A DNA stretch of 64,000 bases, from positions 22,090,001 through 22,154,000 of the forward strand of contig NC_058047.1 in assembly GCF_020085105.1 (NCBI RefSeq). Direction: 5' to 3'. This stretch comes from Siniperca chuatsi (taxonomy: Eukaryota > Chordata > Actinopteri > Centrarchiformes > Sinipercidae). Position 1 is the first letter of the stretch, and the number at the start of each line of letters is the position of its first letter. The notes below the pieces were generated by a model. That model worked only from the letters and a program-made list of their open reading frames with translations. It had not been told where the DNA came from and searched no databases. This document shows, piece by piece, positions 1 to 12,605 of this stretch. The position numbers and the translations under genes are program-made.

Positions 1-220
1 TTGCAGTCTCTTGTACTTTTCCATAAGTGTTATATGTTCTTTTGCAGTAGTACAGCTTAATACAACCCTGTGCTTTATTGATCGGACTGCATTGCTGCTC
101 CCTTTTAAGCAGGAAGACTCTGACACCAGCTGATATTGGAGGCTGTAGTTGATCATTAACAGGCAGCTCTAATTTATTTTGAAGAGTGATGCTGTCAGGC
201 AGCACTTCATTTCCTTCTAG

Positions 221-2058
221 GAGCCGGTGACTACATGTCAGCTGCTGTTTCTAGATCAACTATGCACCCCCACCACAGCTCTCAGTCCAAGTGAGTCTCA
301 TTTTTATTACGTTTGGCAGTATTGATAGGTTTATGTTTGTTTGCTTAGAATACAAGCGTGGTTGTGTGCTCTAACTGCACTTATAAGATAGTTTAGATTT
401 AGGCAGAAGTGTTTTTTTGATCTCATGACACCCAGGCTCGCTCAAACTGATCTGTTAGAAATCTGTTAGAAATGGACTAGTTGCCTAAAAGTGTAAAGTA
501 ATCCACTAGACTAGAAACAGTGTAACTTCATAAAGTGATTACTGTAATCACTGTAAATGCAATTTGATGATAAAAGCCAGATTGTGATGCTGAAGTTGTT
601 TGCGGTGCCTAATGAAAGTTGTGATTATTTTTAGTTAAGATTAATTTTACAAATGAATGCAGGGTAAGCTTTGAAATAATTTAGGTAAATGAAAGTCCTT
701 GTGGATACAACATGTCAATTAGCTGGCAGCAGCTAATCTGTCAAACAGCTGTAGTCACCGCATCAGCATCTGTCATCCACAAACAGAAAAGAGCGGCATA
801 CAATCCAGTTTATCTCCCAAATCTTTTGTTTTTGTGTCAGTATCTCCTCACTGGCAGATATGCGGAATTTAAGGCGTGTATATCATTGACGCCATCTTGT
901 GTCACTTTGCAGACTGGACCATCTCCCCTCTGAAGGTGCAGCGGGTCACGGTCACCTCGGGTCATCCAGATCTCTGGTGTGCACACCTGATCAGTCAGCA
1001 TCAACGTACATCAGTTGCCACAAGGTGAGAGCTTCGCTCACTCACACACACACACACAGCAAGCACAGATATGAAGCTTATGGTTTGCAGGTTATTTCTT
1101 TAAAGGAAATTTCAAAATCCAATAGGTTTTTTTTTCAACAAACAGTGACGACAGGACAAGCACACAGGCAGTAAATAATGTTATTACTGTAAGGCACTCC
1201 TGTGTGATGATTATTATTGCTTTTATTAGGGTCACAGTCAGGTGGAGAGAGTTGCTGCCAAACAAATGATAATAATCTCACTGTTTACTTGTATAATCCT
1301 GGACCTTGGCCTAATCAAAAGTCCCCAAACATGTATTGTGTATCTATTATAATGTCTGTTATGAGCGTTTTAGAAATTATATTGCACACAATATTGGGAA
1401 TATTTAATTTGGCCATAAGATTGTTTTTTGATTCGTCAGCTCTTGCTCTGCTTCATATTTTCTTCTTCCTCCTTATTTTTTTCCTTCTTCCTGTTTTTCA
1501 CCTCTCATCTCTTAACTTTTGTCTCTCTTTGTCCCTAATCTTTTTAGGAATCTACACAGTCATGTCCATCAACAAGCCGAGACTGGCACTGTCCAGTCTG
1601 CCTGCAGACGGCCAGCTTCCCAGTCCAGACGAACTGTGGCCATTTGTTCTGTGGTACGAGATTCAACACACACTCATTCATTGGCTGGTCAGTGTAGCAT
1701 CAGTGTGCTGCAGCCTTGAGGCCTGTATGTTCGGCTTTAAATAATTAACTGTTGCCATGGTTTTCCAACTCTGCCTCTCACCTGAAAGCTTTACTCAAAT
1801 GATTCTTCTCAAAGGTGTACGTACGTATAAGATGTGGTGTAGTGAGTCACCAAAAACAAACACAGTCAATTATCTGGTCACAGATGTGCAGAGGTGAACC
1901 TCAGATGCAAAAGTTCAAGTTCAGATTTACAGAAGGACATCTGATCGTGTTATATCATCAACATATTATATTGAGTTGGATAAAACTTTTTAGATAGACC
2001 AATCTTGCTGCTCAACTACCATCTTCAGCAAAGTATTGGATGGCTAAATTGACTGTGG

Positions 2059-2090
<32 letters not shown>

Positions 2091-4579
2091 TTCATAGCAC
2101 ATTGCATAGCATATTTCATACACAAGGGAACACTAAATGTGTTTTAGAGTAAAATTGAAAAGAAAAGGAACAAGGATAGAAAGAAAGTAAGAGATGTATG
2201 ACTTTAATCACAACTCAGTCGCGTTAAGTTTTCGATTTCTAAGATGAAGTAATCATTACTGAAAGACAGCAGATAAAAGTAACATTTTAAGGCTGTGAGA
2301 GTCTGAACATACCTCAAGGCTGTTCTAGCAACTAGGAGCATAAAAACTAAAGGCAACTTCACCAGATTTTATAAGTGACACTCGGAACAGTGAGCAGCGC
2401 GGTGCCAGGAGAGGTGTGGCTCAGAGGCACAGCGGTCCGCCCACTGAGCGGAAGATCGGCGGTTCAATCTCATCATGTCGAAGTGTCCTTGGGCTGTGGC
2501 ATCGGTGTGTGAATTAGTGAGTGATTAGTTTCTTTCTGATGAGTAGTTGGCACCTTGCATGGTAGCCTCTGCCGTCAGTATGTGACATGTAGTGTAAAGC
2601 GCTTTGAGGTCGGTGCAGTCCATTTACCAGGGTGTCTGGGAGGCTCGTAGCTTTTACGTTGATTTAAAATATATTGTGGAACAAGGGAATTCAGTGCTTA
2701 TAGACGAGCAAGAGAACCTTAAAGTCAATTAAAGTGCACCCCGAGAGAAAGCCATTACATTACGTCTATTCTACTAGTTGCAAAAGTGTTTCAGGTTTTG
2801 CGAAGAAGCCTCTTCTCTCGTCATGTCTCCAACATACTGCACATGTTTATGGCACAGAGGCACTTGTTTAACCTTGATCTTATCTGTCACAGATTACAAA
2901 GATATTACTATTCCAGCAAACAGTTGCTGTCACCTTTGCCTTAACATACAGTAGACACCTAAACGCTGTACCTGCCCCACATACCTGTGTCTTACCCCAA
3001 GCCTTTTCAACCCTTGATCTGTCTGTTACCATTAACAGTGATGAAATACTGTAACTTAATCTCATGCTTGTCATGCCTGCATCAGAGGTTCATCACAGTT
3101 TAGCTACATTTTCAATATTTGATGGCAGCACTAGAGATGCATTTGGTATAAACTGTTGAATGTTTGATGACGAAGTGTCGATTTATGTGTTTGATTCTGC
3201 AGCTCCCTGTCTGATCGCCTACTGGAGACATGGGGCCTGGTTGGATGCAATCAGCTGCCCTCTCTGCAGACAGAAGGTACAGCATGCACGATCAGATGAA
3301 GACACCGTGTAAACAGTTCAGGATGAGTGTTGAACATGGCGTGAAATGTTTCTGATTTCCCAGGTGATCGTGCTGTGTAATCTATTTAACGAGAGTCGAT
3401 CGGACCGTCAGTCAAAGGAAGTTCTTGGGAAAATCACAGACTACAACAAACGTTATTCTGGAGCCCCGCGAAGGGTCAGTACCCTAACTAAACTTCAGAC
3501 ATAACATCAAACAGCACACATATCCTTCACTCAACCCTTTTTTTAGTCTTTTATTGGAAAGTCCACAGTAGATTTCCCTGTTCTCCACCCTTTACCTGTG
3601 TCTGGTTGTGTAAAAGTATCAGACGGTGCAACTTTCTCTTACAGCCCTGAATGTAACATCAGATTAGTTTCTGGGAAAGATGAGAATTCCTCCACCCTTC
3701 TCTCTGACAATAGGTTTAGTAACAGTAATACCGCTTATGCAACCTCAAGGATTTATTGTGCTCTACAACCACCAATACCAGACAAAGGAGGTGTCTGGTT
3801 AACACTCCTTGCATTGACACAACTGGTTGCCCAACCTTGGATGAGCATTTCCTTTCATTTGAAATATGTATACAACTGATTTCCCACATGGATCTCCTTC
3901 ACATACTCTTATATCAATAAACCTAAAAGGTGGTGTTAACATACACTGGCCTTTTTAAAGTATGGCAGCTGAATTTTGAGTTTAAATTTATGTGGAATAA
4001 CTTTTATAACTTTTTAAGGGATCTAAAACTCTATCTTTACATGCAACTAAATACAGGAACTTCTAAAAGGAATATCTTGAGTGATACTCTATATGTCCTG
4101 TATCTACAAAAACCAGCTTTTCCCTACTCTCTTTTAATATTATCATGTATACACCATGTGTGAATGTTCATATCTAGAACTATTTGGTAGGTTTTCCTCT
4201 CTGACCTGGCTTCTCTTCTGCATACTGACCCTTCCAGTTAACAGACTACCTGTGTGACGCGCCCCTCCTCCTGCAGTTACTGGCCCGAGGCCTAGGCACC
4301 ATGGGAGGACTCGTGTGGCTGTTTTTCTTCAGGGTGGCCCTGTGCTGCGTGGGGACCGTGGTGTCCATCTCCTCCCCTCCTCTGGACTCCGTCTCCTCAT
4401 CAGCAAACCCCCTGGAAACAGACCCCTCCCTCTGTGGACTGCTGGGGGTCCTGGATGACCTGGTGGTTGTCATCCTGCTCCTTATCTGTGTTATCAACAT
4501 CAACCAGCAAATGGCGCCAGAGAGAGGACACTATGCAAATGCTACAACCTCCCAAGGAGTAACGGGGAGTTCACTGTAG
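221..4579 (+). CDS. RNF170-like RING-type E3 ubiquitin ligase (5' end uncertain)
   Basis: Four well-supported coding exons: 1548-1653, 3203-3276, 3364-3474 and 4238-4579 (stop TAG). They join in phase to 210 residues. Exons 1-2 form a C3HC4 RING: CPVC, then NCGHLFC, a following Cys, the AYWRHGAW segment and CPLC. This closely matches human RNF170, an ER-membrane ligase that ubiquitinates activated IP3 receptors. The last exon carries two hydrophobic segments around [15 protein letters not shown] and [18 protein letters not shown], matching the C-terminal membrane/DUF1232 region of RNF170, but with a Ser-rich insertion after SPPLDS. Two upstream exons are tentative: 221-291 (ATG at 235) and about 917-1024. 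They have good splice signals and join in phase to the RING exon, but the usual N-terminal membrane segment is not seen, so the true start may lie left of the window. Similarity outside the RING is modest, so this is probably a paralogue rather than rnf170 itself. Confidence 0.8.
2062..2088. repeat. (AT)n microsatellite
   Basis: Uninterrupted alternating A/T tract within the RNF170-like intron. Confidence 0.95.
2412..2630 (+). mobile_element. tRNA-derived SINE
   Basis: The 5' part resembles a tRNA gene with an A-box-like TGGCTCAGAGGC and a B-box-like GGTTCAATCTC about 45 bases later. The body contains CATGTCGAAGTGTCCTTGGG and AGTGTAAAGCGCTTTGAGG, and the element ends in GCAGTCCATTTACCA. This combination is typical of a widespread teleost SINE. 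The copy is diverged and internally shortened. A functional tRNA is unlikely because no acceptor-stem pairing partner is seen. Confidence 0.8.
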
Positions 4580-5426
4580 ACAGCTGCTGCTGGAGAGAGT
4601 CAGTACACGCTGTTTGACATGGACTTTCATCAGATTTCTTCCTTTTGGCTGTTGCTAGTTGGATTAGTGGATGCAAAAATATTGACAACAGCACAGCATG
4701 CAACCGTCTAAAGATGTTAGACGCCGTCTGAGCCTCTCAGACTGTGGATTCAGACTCCAGGCCTGTTTGTCAAGTGTTTACAGAGCCTATGCAAAAGTGA
4801 TATCTAAAATACAATGTCAAAAATGTAATTTGATTCTTTATATTTTAATCATAATCCATATTTTTTAGCATCTTTACCCAGAGAAACTGGCCATCACTTT
4901 TACTCCTTTAACTTAAATTTAAGCCATTTTGTTTCAGCAAGCTCAAGCTGTCATGTCAGTACTGTAATATTGACATATACATTGATATTATATGAATTTG
5001 TTTTTATGTGTAAAATGAATTATATTTATTGTCTTATGTGGCATTTCTTTATCATATGACACACTACACGTGCTTCTTCTGTTTCATTAATTTATTTATT
5101 AGCAAATTCCAGCAGAGCAACACTGATAATGTCAGCAGGCCTGATTGGTTCATAACAGCTTTGTAAAATCTACAGTGATTGCCAGAATGAAACATATAGA
5201 ATGTTTACAAAGTCAACAAGAATCCACAATGCAGTAGTCTCAAAATCAAAGTATTACAGCCGGCATCAGTAATAATGCAAAAAGACCAAGTACAGGTACC
5301 ATACTAAGTTAAAAGGTGCATTGAGTAATGATGTAAACAGGCCTCACAGTTTCAGTTAACACATAACCCATCAGACCAAGACAATAATACTACTTTGACT
5401 GCACCAGAAACGTAAACAGAGTATTC
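4580..5426. other. tail-to-tail 3' region between RNF170-like gene and pfas
   Basis: The RNF170-like stop codon (plus) and the pfas stop codon (minus) face each other across about 850 bases. The interval is AT-rich and holds the two 3' untranslated regions. I found no canonical AATAAA for the plus-strand gene here. No additional coding exon is seen. Confidence 0.6.
5091..5100 (-). terminator. candidate pfas polyadenylation signal
   Basis: The plus strand reads TTTATTTATT, giving two overlapping AATAAA hexamers on the minus strand about 330 bases downstream of the pfas stop codon. Position and motif fit a poly(A) signal, but cleavage cannot be checked here. Confidence 0.55.
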
Positions 5427-8400
5427 TCACTCTGTGTTGCTGCACCAGGCAGCTGCATTCTTGAACATGCGTAGCCACGGTGAAGGTGTGAGAGAAGGTC
5501 TCAGGTCCCTCGGGGCCCAGGGCCACTGCCAGCCCAGGGTGCAGCGCTCCGGGTGTGGCATCATGGCCAGGTGTCTCCCGTCCCTGGAGCAGAGCCCTGC
5601 TATGCCCTGCGGGGAGCCGTTAGGGTTCAGAGGGTACTCTTCAGTAGGATGACCCTGGTCGTCAAGGTAACGGAGGGGGGCGAGCCCCTGAGAAATTATC
5701 TGGTCCTGGGCCTGGGAGCTACGGAATTGCATCAGACCTGCGAAGGAGATTGCGGGAAAATCAATATTAAACACAGCTGCTGATTACAGAACACGCTGAC
5801 CTGTGACTTATGAGTAAGCAGAACGAGTCGTTGTTGTGCAAGTTCAAAACTTCCACACTGAGTAACTTGTGAGCTTAATTAAGATTCAATGCTGCATTCC
5901 TACCCTAACAGCCACTCAGGTGTCTGATGTCTGGTGTCAGATGTTATTAGCAAAACTGACCGCAGGACTACAAGCACCGGTTTTGCAAATTTCTGTGACA
6001 AGTTAAGGACTACTACTGTACATGATCAACTCCACAATACTGTACCTTCTCCATGTGCAACCCAGACTCCCAGAGCTGAGCCCTCCATGCCTCTGAGCCA
6101 GACGGACAGGGACTCCTGGATCCCAACGCTGACGAACCGAGACTCAAACCTGCCGGACTTATTATGGGTCAGCACCACTTCAGTCTCTGGGGGAAAATTG
6201 GAAAGAATTAGAAAGCTTTTTAAACTCAGTAACGGCTGCAAAAGGTCTCCTCTGTTACAACTACGTTCATTTCTTCACTTATTGCTGTTACATTGTCTCA
6301 ATTCACTTCTACAGTATTGTTTTTCCTAAAAGTACTATTACAGGCAACATTTCCATGGGTTTCTGTGCCTTTTCCTCTTACCTGCTCCATCCTCAACCTC
6401 TCCCACCCAGCCCAGCAGGGCGAGCAGCTGGCAGCCATTACACACACCCAGACTCAGTGTGTCGTCCCGCCGCCGGAAGCGATCAAACTCAGCCTTGGCC
6501 TTGGGGTTATATGCAACAGTAGCAGCCCAACCTATTATGCAGGATGAATGGTGTCACACAAAATGAATTTGTATATCAAAGTGGCCTATGAGTATGTGTG
6601 TATGTACGTATGGGTGTTTAGTTGCCTTTAGCTGATCCCAGGACATCTGCGTAGCTGAATCCACCAACAAACACGACTGCTTTGAAAGTCTCCAGAGTTA
6701 GGGAGCCAGAGCACAGATCCTGCATGGTGACATCCCACACCTACACACAAATATAGACAAGAGTCATGCACACCAGCTATACAGCTAAGGTCAACATACA
6801 GTACATCCAGTTAGTAACGCTCTAAATAGTTACCTCAAAGCCGGCCATATACAGAGACACAGACATCTCTCGGTCTCCGTTACTGCCCTCTTCCCTGACT
6901 ACAGCTACACGAGGCTGCCCTGCAGCTGAAAGAATAACACATCAGAGAGATTAAAATAAAAATATCAACCACTTAGTGGTTATAACAACTCAAAGATGGT
7001 GATTTTCATATCACTGCACTGAATACTTTCGTTATTTTTTATGTTGGTAAGACAAAAGTACCAACAAGACCAATTTTAACTGGTACATATTCTGGCAAAC
7101 TGTGAAGGGCTTATATTATTATTATTAACAATTTATAGACCAAATGATTAATGTAATAATCAAAGGGATTTCTTGATAATGAAAACAGCGATTAGCTGCA
7201 GCCTTGGATTACACAAAATCTTGTCTTGTCTATGGTATCAATCCTGTTTGGTCTTACTGAGCTGACTGATGGTGGGAAATTCAGAAGGGTCAAAGGTCAG
7301 TTTGAAGTAGGGCTGTGTCCTCTTGGCTAGCCCTTCCTCTTCCTGTTTAACACAGATCTCATTGGCCTGGAGTTGCTCCAGCTGGAAACTGGTGTCCTCC
7401 CATAATGTTCTGAGGTTAGGCAGCGACTCTCTCAGTACTTCCTGTCCATCCACATGAACACTGACCTGAAATACAAGTCAAGAAAATAGAAAAACAACGG
7501 ACACCACAGATGAGATGATAAGGATTGAGAAACACATTGAGGTTGATGTCTCACCATGGCCTCTGGTCCGAAATCGCAGGTTCTGCCGACACGATGGCAC
7601 TGCACACCTGCATCACTGTATTTCTGACACACTGTGTGTACATCGAGCTGTGAAACCTCCAGAACCAAACCGAGCTCTTCGCTGAACAGCAGCTCCATGA
7701 CTGTGCAGACAGAGATGCGGCAAAAACACTGCATGAGTTTATCATTACAACTACACAGTTTGTATGCTGTATATGTGAATAACAGGGAAACCAAACCAAG
7801 AGACACATCAGCTCACTAACCTCCAGTTCCTTGTGATGACAACTCAACATCAATCCCACGGTTTCCTGCAAACGCCATCTCCAGCAAGCAGGAAATGAGG
7901 CCTCCATCGCTGATGTCATGTCCTGCGCTCAGCAGACGATCTGAAGGAACAGAAAAACTCCTAATGCTCTCACCCATCCACAGTTTTCAATGACAATTTA
8001 CTTACAATCTACTTTAAAATTTAATTCTTACTGATCTTCTGACTAGAAATAATTTAAAAAAAAAGCTAATATAATAATGTAGCAGCAAAGATAAGAGCCA
8101 CCAGGTCCTGCTGCTTTTTATCAACTGAAAATACACAGTAAAACCACTAGGTGGCTGTGTATCACAGTACAAAGCTGTGTCCTTACAATTAGAGAATAAA
8201 TTGAATATGAAAATAAAGCTAAAGAAAAGTTTGCTCATTGACTGAATCACAGTAAACAATGCTAAACTTTTTTCTCTTCTGCAACAGGTAGCTCTTTGCC
8301 TGCTAGTGCAAGCTGACCGTGTATGAGTGTCTGGGTGGTGTTGAAGCAGGCAGTCAATAGTTCTGGCTGGTCCAGGTCAGGAGAGCAGTCTCCCAGCTGG

Positions 8401-8523
8401 CTGTAGCACTGAGCCAGGGCAGACCCTCCCAGGCGATGATGGCCTGGACTGAGAGGAACCCACAACAAAACGCCTGCAGACAGAGGACAAAGGGTCAGAG
8501 GTAGGCTGTCTGTTACTGAGGAG

Positions 8524-8556
<33 letters not shown>

Positions 8557-8717
8557 GAGAGAGAAAGATGTGTGCGGTCTGGGTGAGATGAAGATATTTC
8601 TATTCAAAAGTTCTATTTCTGCCATTACAAACTGAGAACAAAACTATGAACAGAAGACACTATCAGATATATGGCTCTTAACTGATAATGAGCAATCTGA
8701 CTTGAGTCTCTGTGTAG

Positions 8718-8754
<37 letters not shown>

Positions 8755-9132
8755 CGTGAAATACCTTTGCCATCTGGATCCTCGAGATCAGGTGTCACGG
8801 TGGCTGTGATGTCAGGACAAACAGCATATGCCGAAATAACCAGGGCACCTGAAACAGAAACAGCAGGTAAGGCAAGTTTAATTAAGAAACACGTTTGTTT
8901 CACTATCCCTGTGGGGGACAGTCATTGACACAATGCTTTCCCTGCCCCTTACCCCAACCTTAACCATCACAACTAAATGCCTAACCTTAACCCTAACCTT
9001 AGCCTAATTGTAACTTGTACCCTAAAACCAGCCTTAACCCTCAAAAAGCAGTCTCTACCCATGGGGACCTCAATTTTTGTCCCCACAGGTTAGTGTGCAT
9101 TCAGGTCCCCACTGGGATATAAGAACATGAAA

Positions 9133-9199
<67 letters not shown>

Positions 9200-12100
9200 C
9201 AACAAGAGTACCTGGAGCTTTGACCGTCTCTTTCCCCACTCTAGCAGCCATACTCAGAGAGTCCTTGCCCCCATCGATGGCCACTCCCAGCTGACCCATG
9301 ACCTCACACATGGCTTTGCAGGCCTCCCACAGACAGGCTCCCTCACCGGGCAGCTTGGCAGCCCACATCCAGTTACCACTACACTTCACATCCTGAAACA
9401 CACAGCCAGGAGATTTACCAAAATCCTGGACATTCATTTTAAAAGAAAAAAACAATGTGATCTGTACCAATTCTAACCTGAAGACGATCTGGTCTACAGA
9501 GTTGTTATTTAATTTAGTAGGAACAAAAGTATGCACAATCCACTGAAAAGAACCATCATGCATTTTGACTTTTGTGCCATCAATTTGTTATTTTCCTTAC
9601 ACTCTCCATCATCCGCTCACCTTCAGAGCTGTGACTCTGGCAAACACCAAATTGGTCAGAGCCTCTCCAACAGCCATGCGAGCCCCCGCTGCAGGACAGA
9701 CCAGACCTTTAATTGGCTGCTCCCCGATGGCAGTAGCTGCTCCCTCTATGCTGAATGGTGACAGAGCGACAACAGCCACGTCGGCCAATGGGGTGTGAAG
9801 AGGGCCGACACATTGTTGCTGGGCAACCAACCCAGTCACAGATCGGTCCACCTGAGAGAGGGAGGGAGCAAAGACACAGAAAGTCAAAGTGTCTGCACAA
9901 ATGTACTTCTAAAGACAGACGGTGTAAGACGGGGATGTAACACACACACACCTTGTTGGTCAGGTAGCGTTTGGACGCCACAGCAGGCAAACGTAAAACT
10001 CTTTCCAGTGCATCTTTGACTTTCAGCCTAGCAGGAAGAGCCAGTGGCTGATGGGTTGGGGCCAGACGCTTCATTTTAAACTCCTTCTGCGGCATCTTCC
10101 CCAGAACCCACTCCAGCTGCAGGTCAACGGGACAGCGCTCCCTGTCTGCTTGATTTCCACTGCCTCCCTCATCATCCACCAGCACAATCTGTGGTAGAAA
10201 TGAGATTGAAATAAACACAATTCATCTATTTTAGTGTGATTACTTGAAGTTGTGACCCGCCAATCACTAAAGCGGATTAATTAGTACAGTGGATGCCCAT
10301 TTATCGACTTGATCCAGGCTGAAACGTACCTTGCCGTCTCCAGTGATGTTTCCCACAAAGTCAACAGGACACTTCTCCCTCTGACACACCCTCTCCAGGA
10401 AGCACCTGTCTGATGGACGGAGCAGCAGGGCGTTGCTCTCTTGATACTCTGCCCCCCACAGCTCCAGCACACTCAGTGTGGGGTCACCTTTCTATAAAAC
10501 AGAGAGAAGAGGAAAACAATACAAGTGATATAAAATGAGAAATGGCAGAATGTGCGTGTTTGTAGTTGTGTTCCAGTTCTGATTACCTTGAATCTACTGC
10601 AGTAGATTATGGCTCCCGCTGGCTCACTGAGCTCCTTAAGCACATTACCTGAAGATGATATGATTCAATATGTTAACTTTTGTGTCATGATCTAACTTTA
10701 CATATCCTGAAAAAAAAAAAGAAAAAAGAAAAAAAAGGCCTATGTTTCATACCATTTCCCCCCGCCCCCTGATCATGTATACTGCAGATTGGGTTCCCGC
10801 CGCTTCTTTCCAGACATGCCCTGAGAGCACGATTCATCTTCTGCTCCATCTCAGCATCCCCCCTCTGCACTGCACCCAGATCCCTGTCACTGGAGTTGTC
10901 GCCCTGGACCTGCAAGCCAAAATGTATTTAAATAAATGGCTGCACCAGGTGAGGAGACTGCTGTCTCAGTGTGATGTACAATAGCGAGCGTACTTGCACA
11001 GAGGAGGCCGCTCCTCCTCCCACGCCGATTCTGTACACTGGCCCTCCGATCTTCACCACTTCCATTCCTAAGTACAGCAGAGGAGCAGAGGGACACTGCG
11101 AGTCATTGATTGATGTGTGTAAATATAGCCTCTCCACTGATTAAACACATTTCAAACACACTGAGTTAAAACATTACCAGTCTCTGCCTCTTCCTTCTTT
11201 ACATGTGTATCTTCAATAGATCCGAGACCACCACTGAACATGATTGGCTTAATCCACTCCCGCCGCTTTCCATTAGCCAGCCGCATGCCGAAAGAACGAG
11301 CAAAACCTAGAGGAGGGAATTAGAGCTAATTTTACAAAAATGCTGAAACAATTCAAAATCAATCAATCAATCTGTAGACTGAGAGTAAATGAATTATAAC
11401 AAATGATAACTGGTCAATTGTTTTAGTTATTTATCAAGTAGAAACACCACCAAACATTTGCTGGTTTCAGTTTCACAGATGCTGAAATTAGTTTGCTATT
11501 CTCTGTTTTATATTCTAAAAATAATTGGTGTTACTAATCAGTACTAATGAACATAATGAACATAATCTATTAGTTGCAACTAGAGCTGCAACGATTAGCC
11601 GATCGACATAATATTTATCAGCAACTATTTTGATAATCGATTTAATAATTTTTTCGTCATTTGCCAAGCTAAAATGACAAATATTCTCTGGTTTCAGCTT
11701 CTCAAATGTGAGAATTTGCTGCTTTTCTTTGTCACATATGACAGTAAATTGAATGTCTTTAGGTTTTGGACAAAACAAGCAAACCGAAGACATCACTGTG
11801 GGCTTGGAGAAATTGGAAGTTGCATTTTTGCACCATTTAAATTTTTTTTATAAAATAAAGAATTAACTGTTAAAGTCTAGGCATGCTTCAATAGGGTTCC
11901 TTACCTGACAGAACAGGTTCTCCAAACTTGTTGCCGTAGTCTGAGGCTCCATTACTGGCCTCAATTGCCACCTGAAGCGGAGGGGCAAAGCTGGACGGAT
12001 ACTCCCAGCCCTCTCCTTCAGGCTCCCAGGGAAGAATGTAACCTGGAGCCATGGACAGTGAGAAAGGACATATTATTGATTTAAGAACTATTGCACATTT

Positions 12101-12517
12101 CAAGTGAAGAAAGTGAAGCATACTGTTTTACACACCTGGTATGTGCAGGTTGCCGAAGCAGTATCCTGCAGTGCCGGCGATAACGTGTCCTCCCTGTCCA
12201 GCACTCTGGACATCTCTGATACGACCTCCTGTCCCTGTGGTGGCACCGCTGAATGGCGCTACACCTGGGAGGTCAGATGGGATTGATAATGATTATTTGG
12301 AAAACAACACATGAGGAAAAAAAGACAGTTAAGTTGAAAGTAAACAAAATGTTTTGTGTGTCCTGACCTGTCGGGAAGTTGTGTGTCTCTGCAGTGAAGA
12401 TGACATGTCTGAGTGAGTGCCGGGTCTCATACGGGCTGGCTTGGGATGGATCTTTTGGGTAAACACACTCCAGCTTCATCCCTTTGATACCACTGGAGAG
12501 AGAGAGAGAGAGAGAGA

Positions 12518-12555
<38 letters not shown>

Positions 12556-12562
12556 CAGTATG

Positions 12563-12605
<43 letters not shown>

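Larger units (their letters stand above)
1654..3202 (+). other. RNF170-like intron with SINE and (AT)n
   Basis: This intron separates the two halves of the RING domain (donor GTACGAG, acceptor TTCTGCAG). It holds an (AT)n tract and a tRNA-derived SINE, listed separately. I saw no further exon: the flanking exons join in phase 1 without one. Confidence 0.7.

Noticed and set aside
1217-1744. 175-codon plus-strand hydrophobic open frame
   Set aside because: It runs over an intron and through the RING exon in the wrong frame; the RING frame is fixed by the Cys/His pattern.
2412-2480. Possible tRNA gene
   Set aside because: A and B boxes are diverged, the acceptor stem does not close, and typical SINE body sequence follows.
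11515-11796. 93-codon minus-strand open frame (KPKDIQFTVICDKEKQQI...)
   Set aside because: It lies wholly in a hAT-like dispersed repeat inside a pfas intron; the apparent protein is translation of the repeat.
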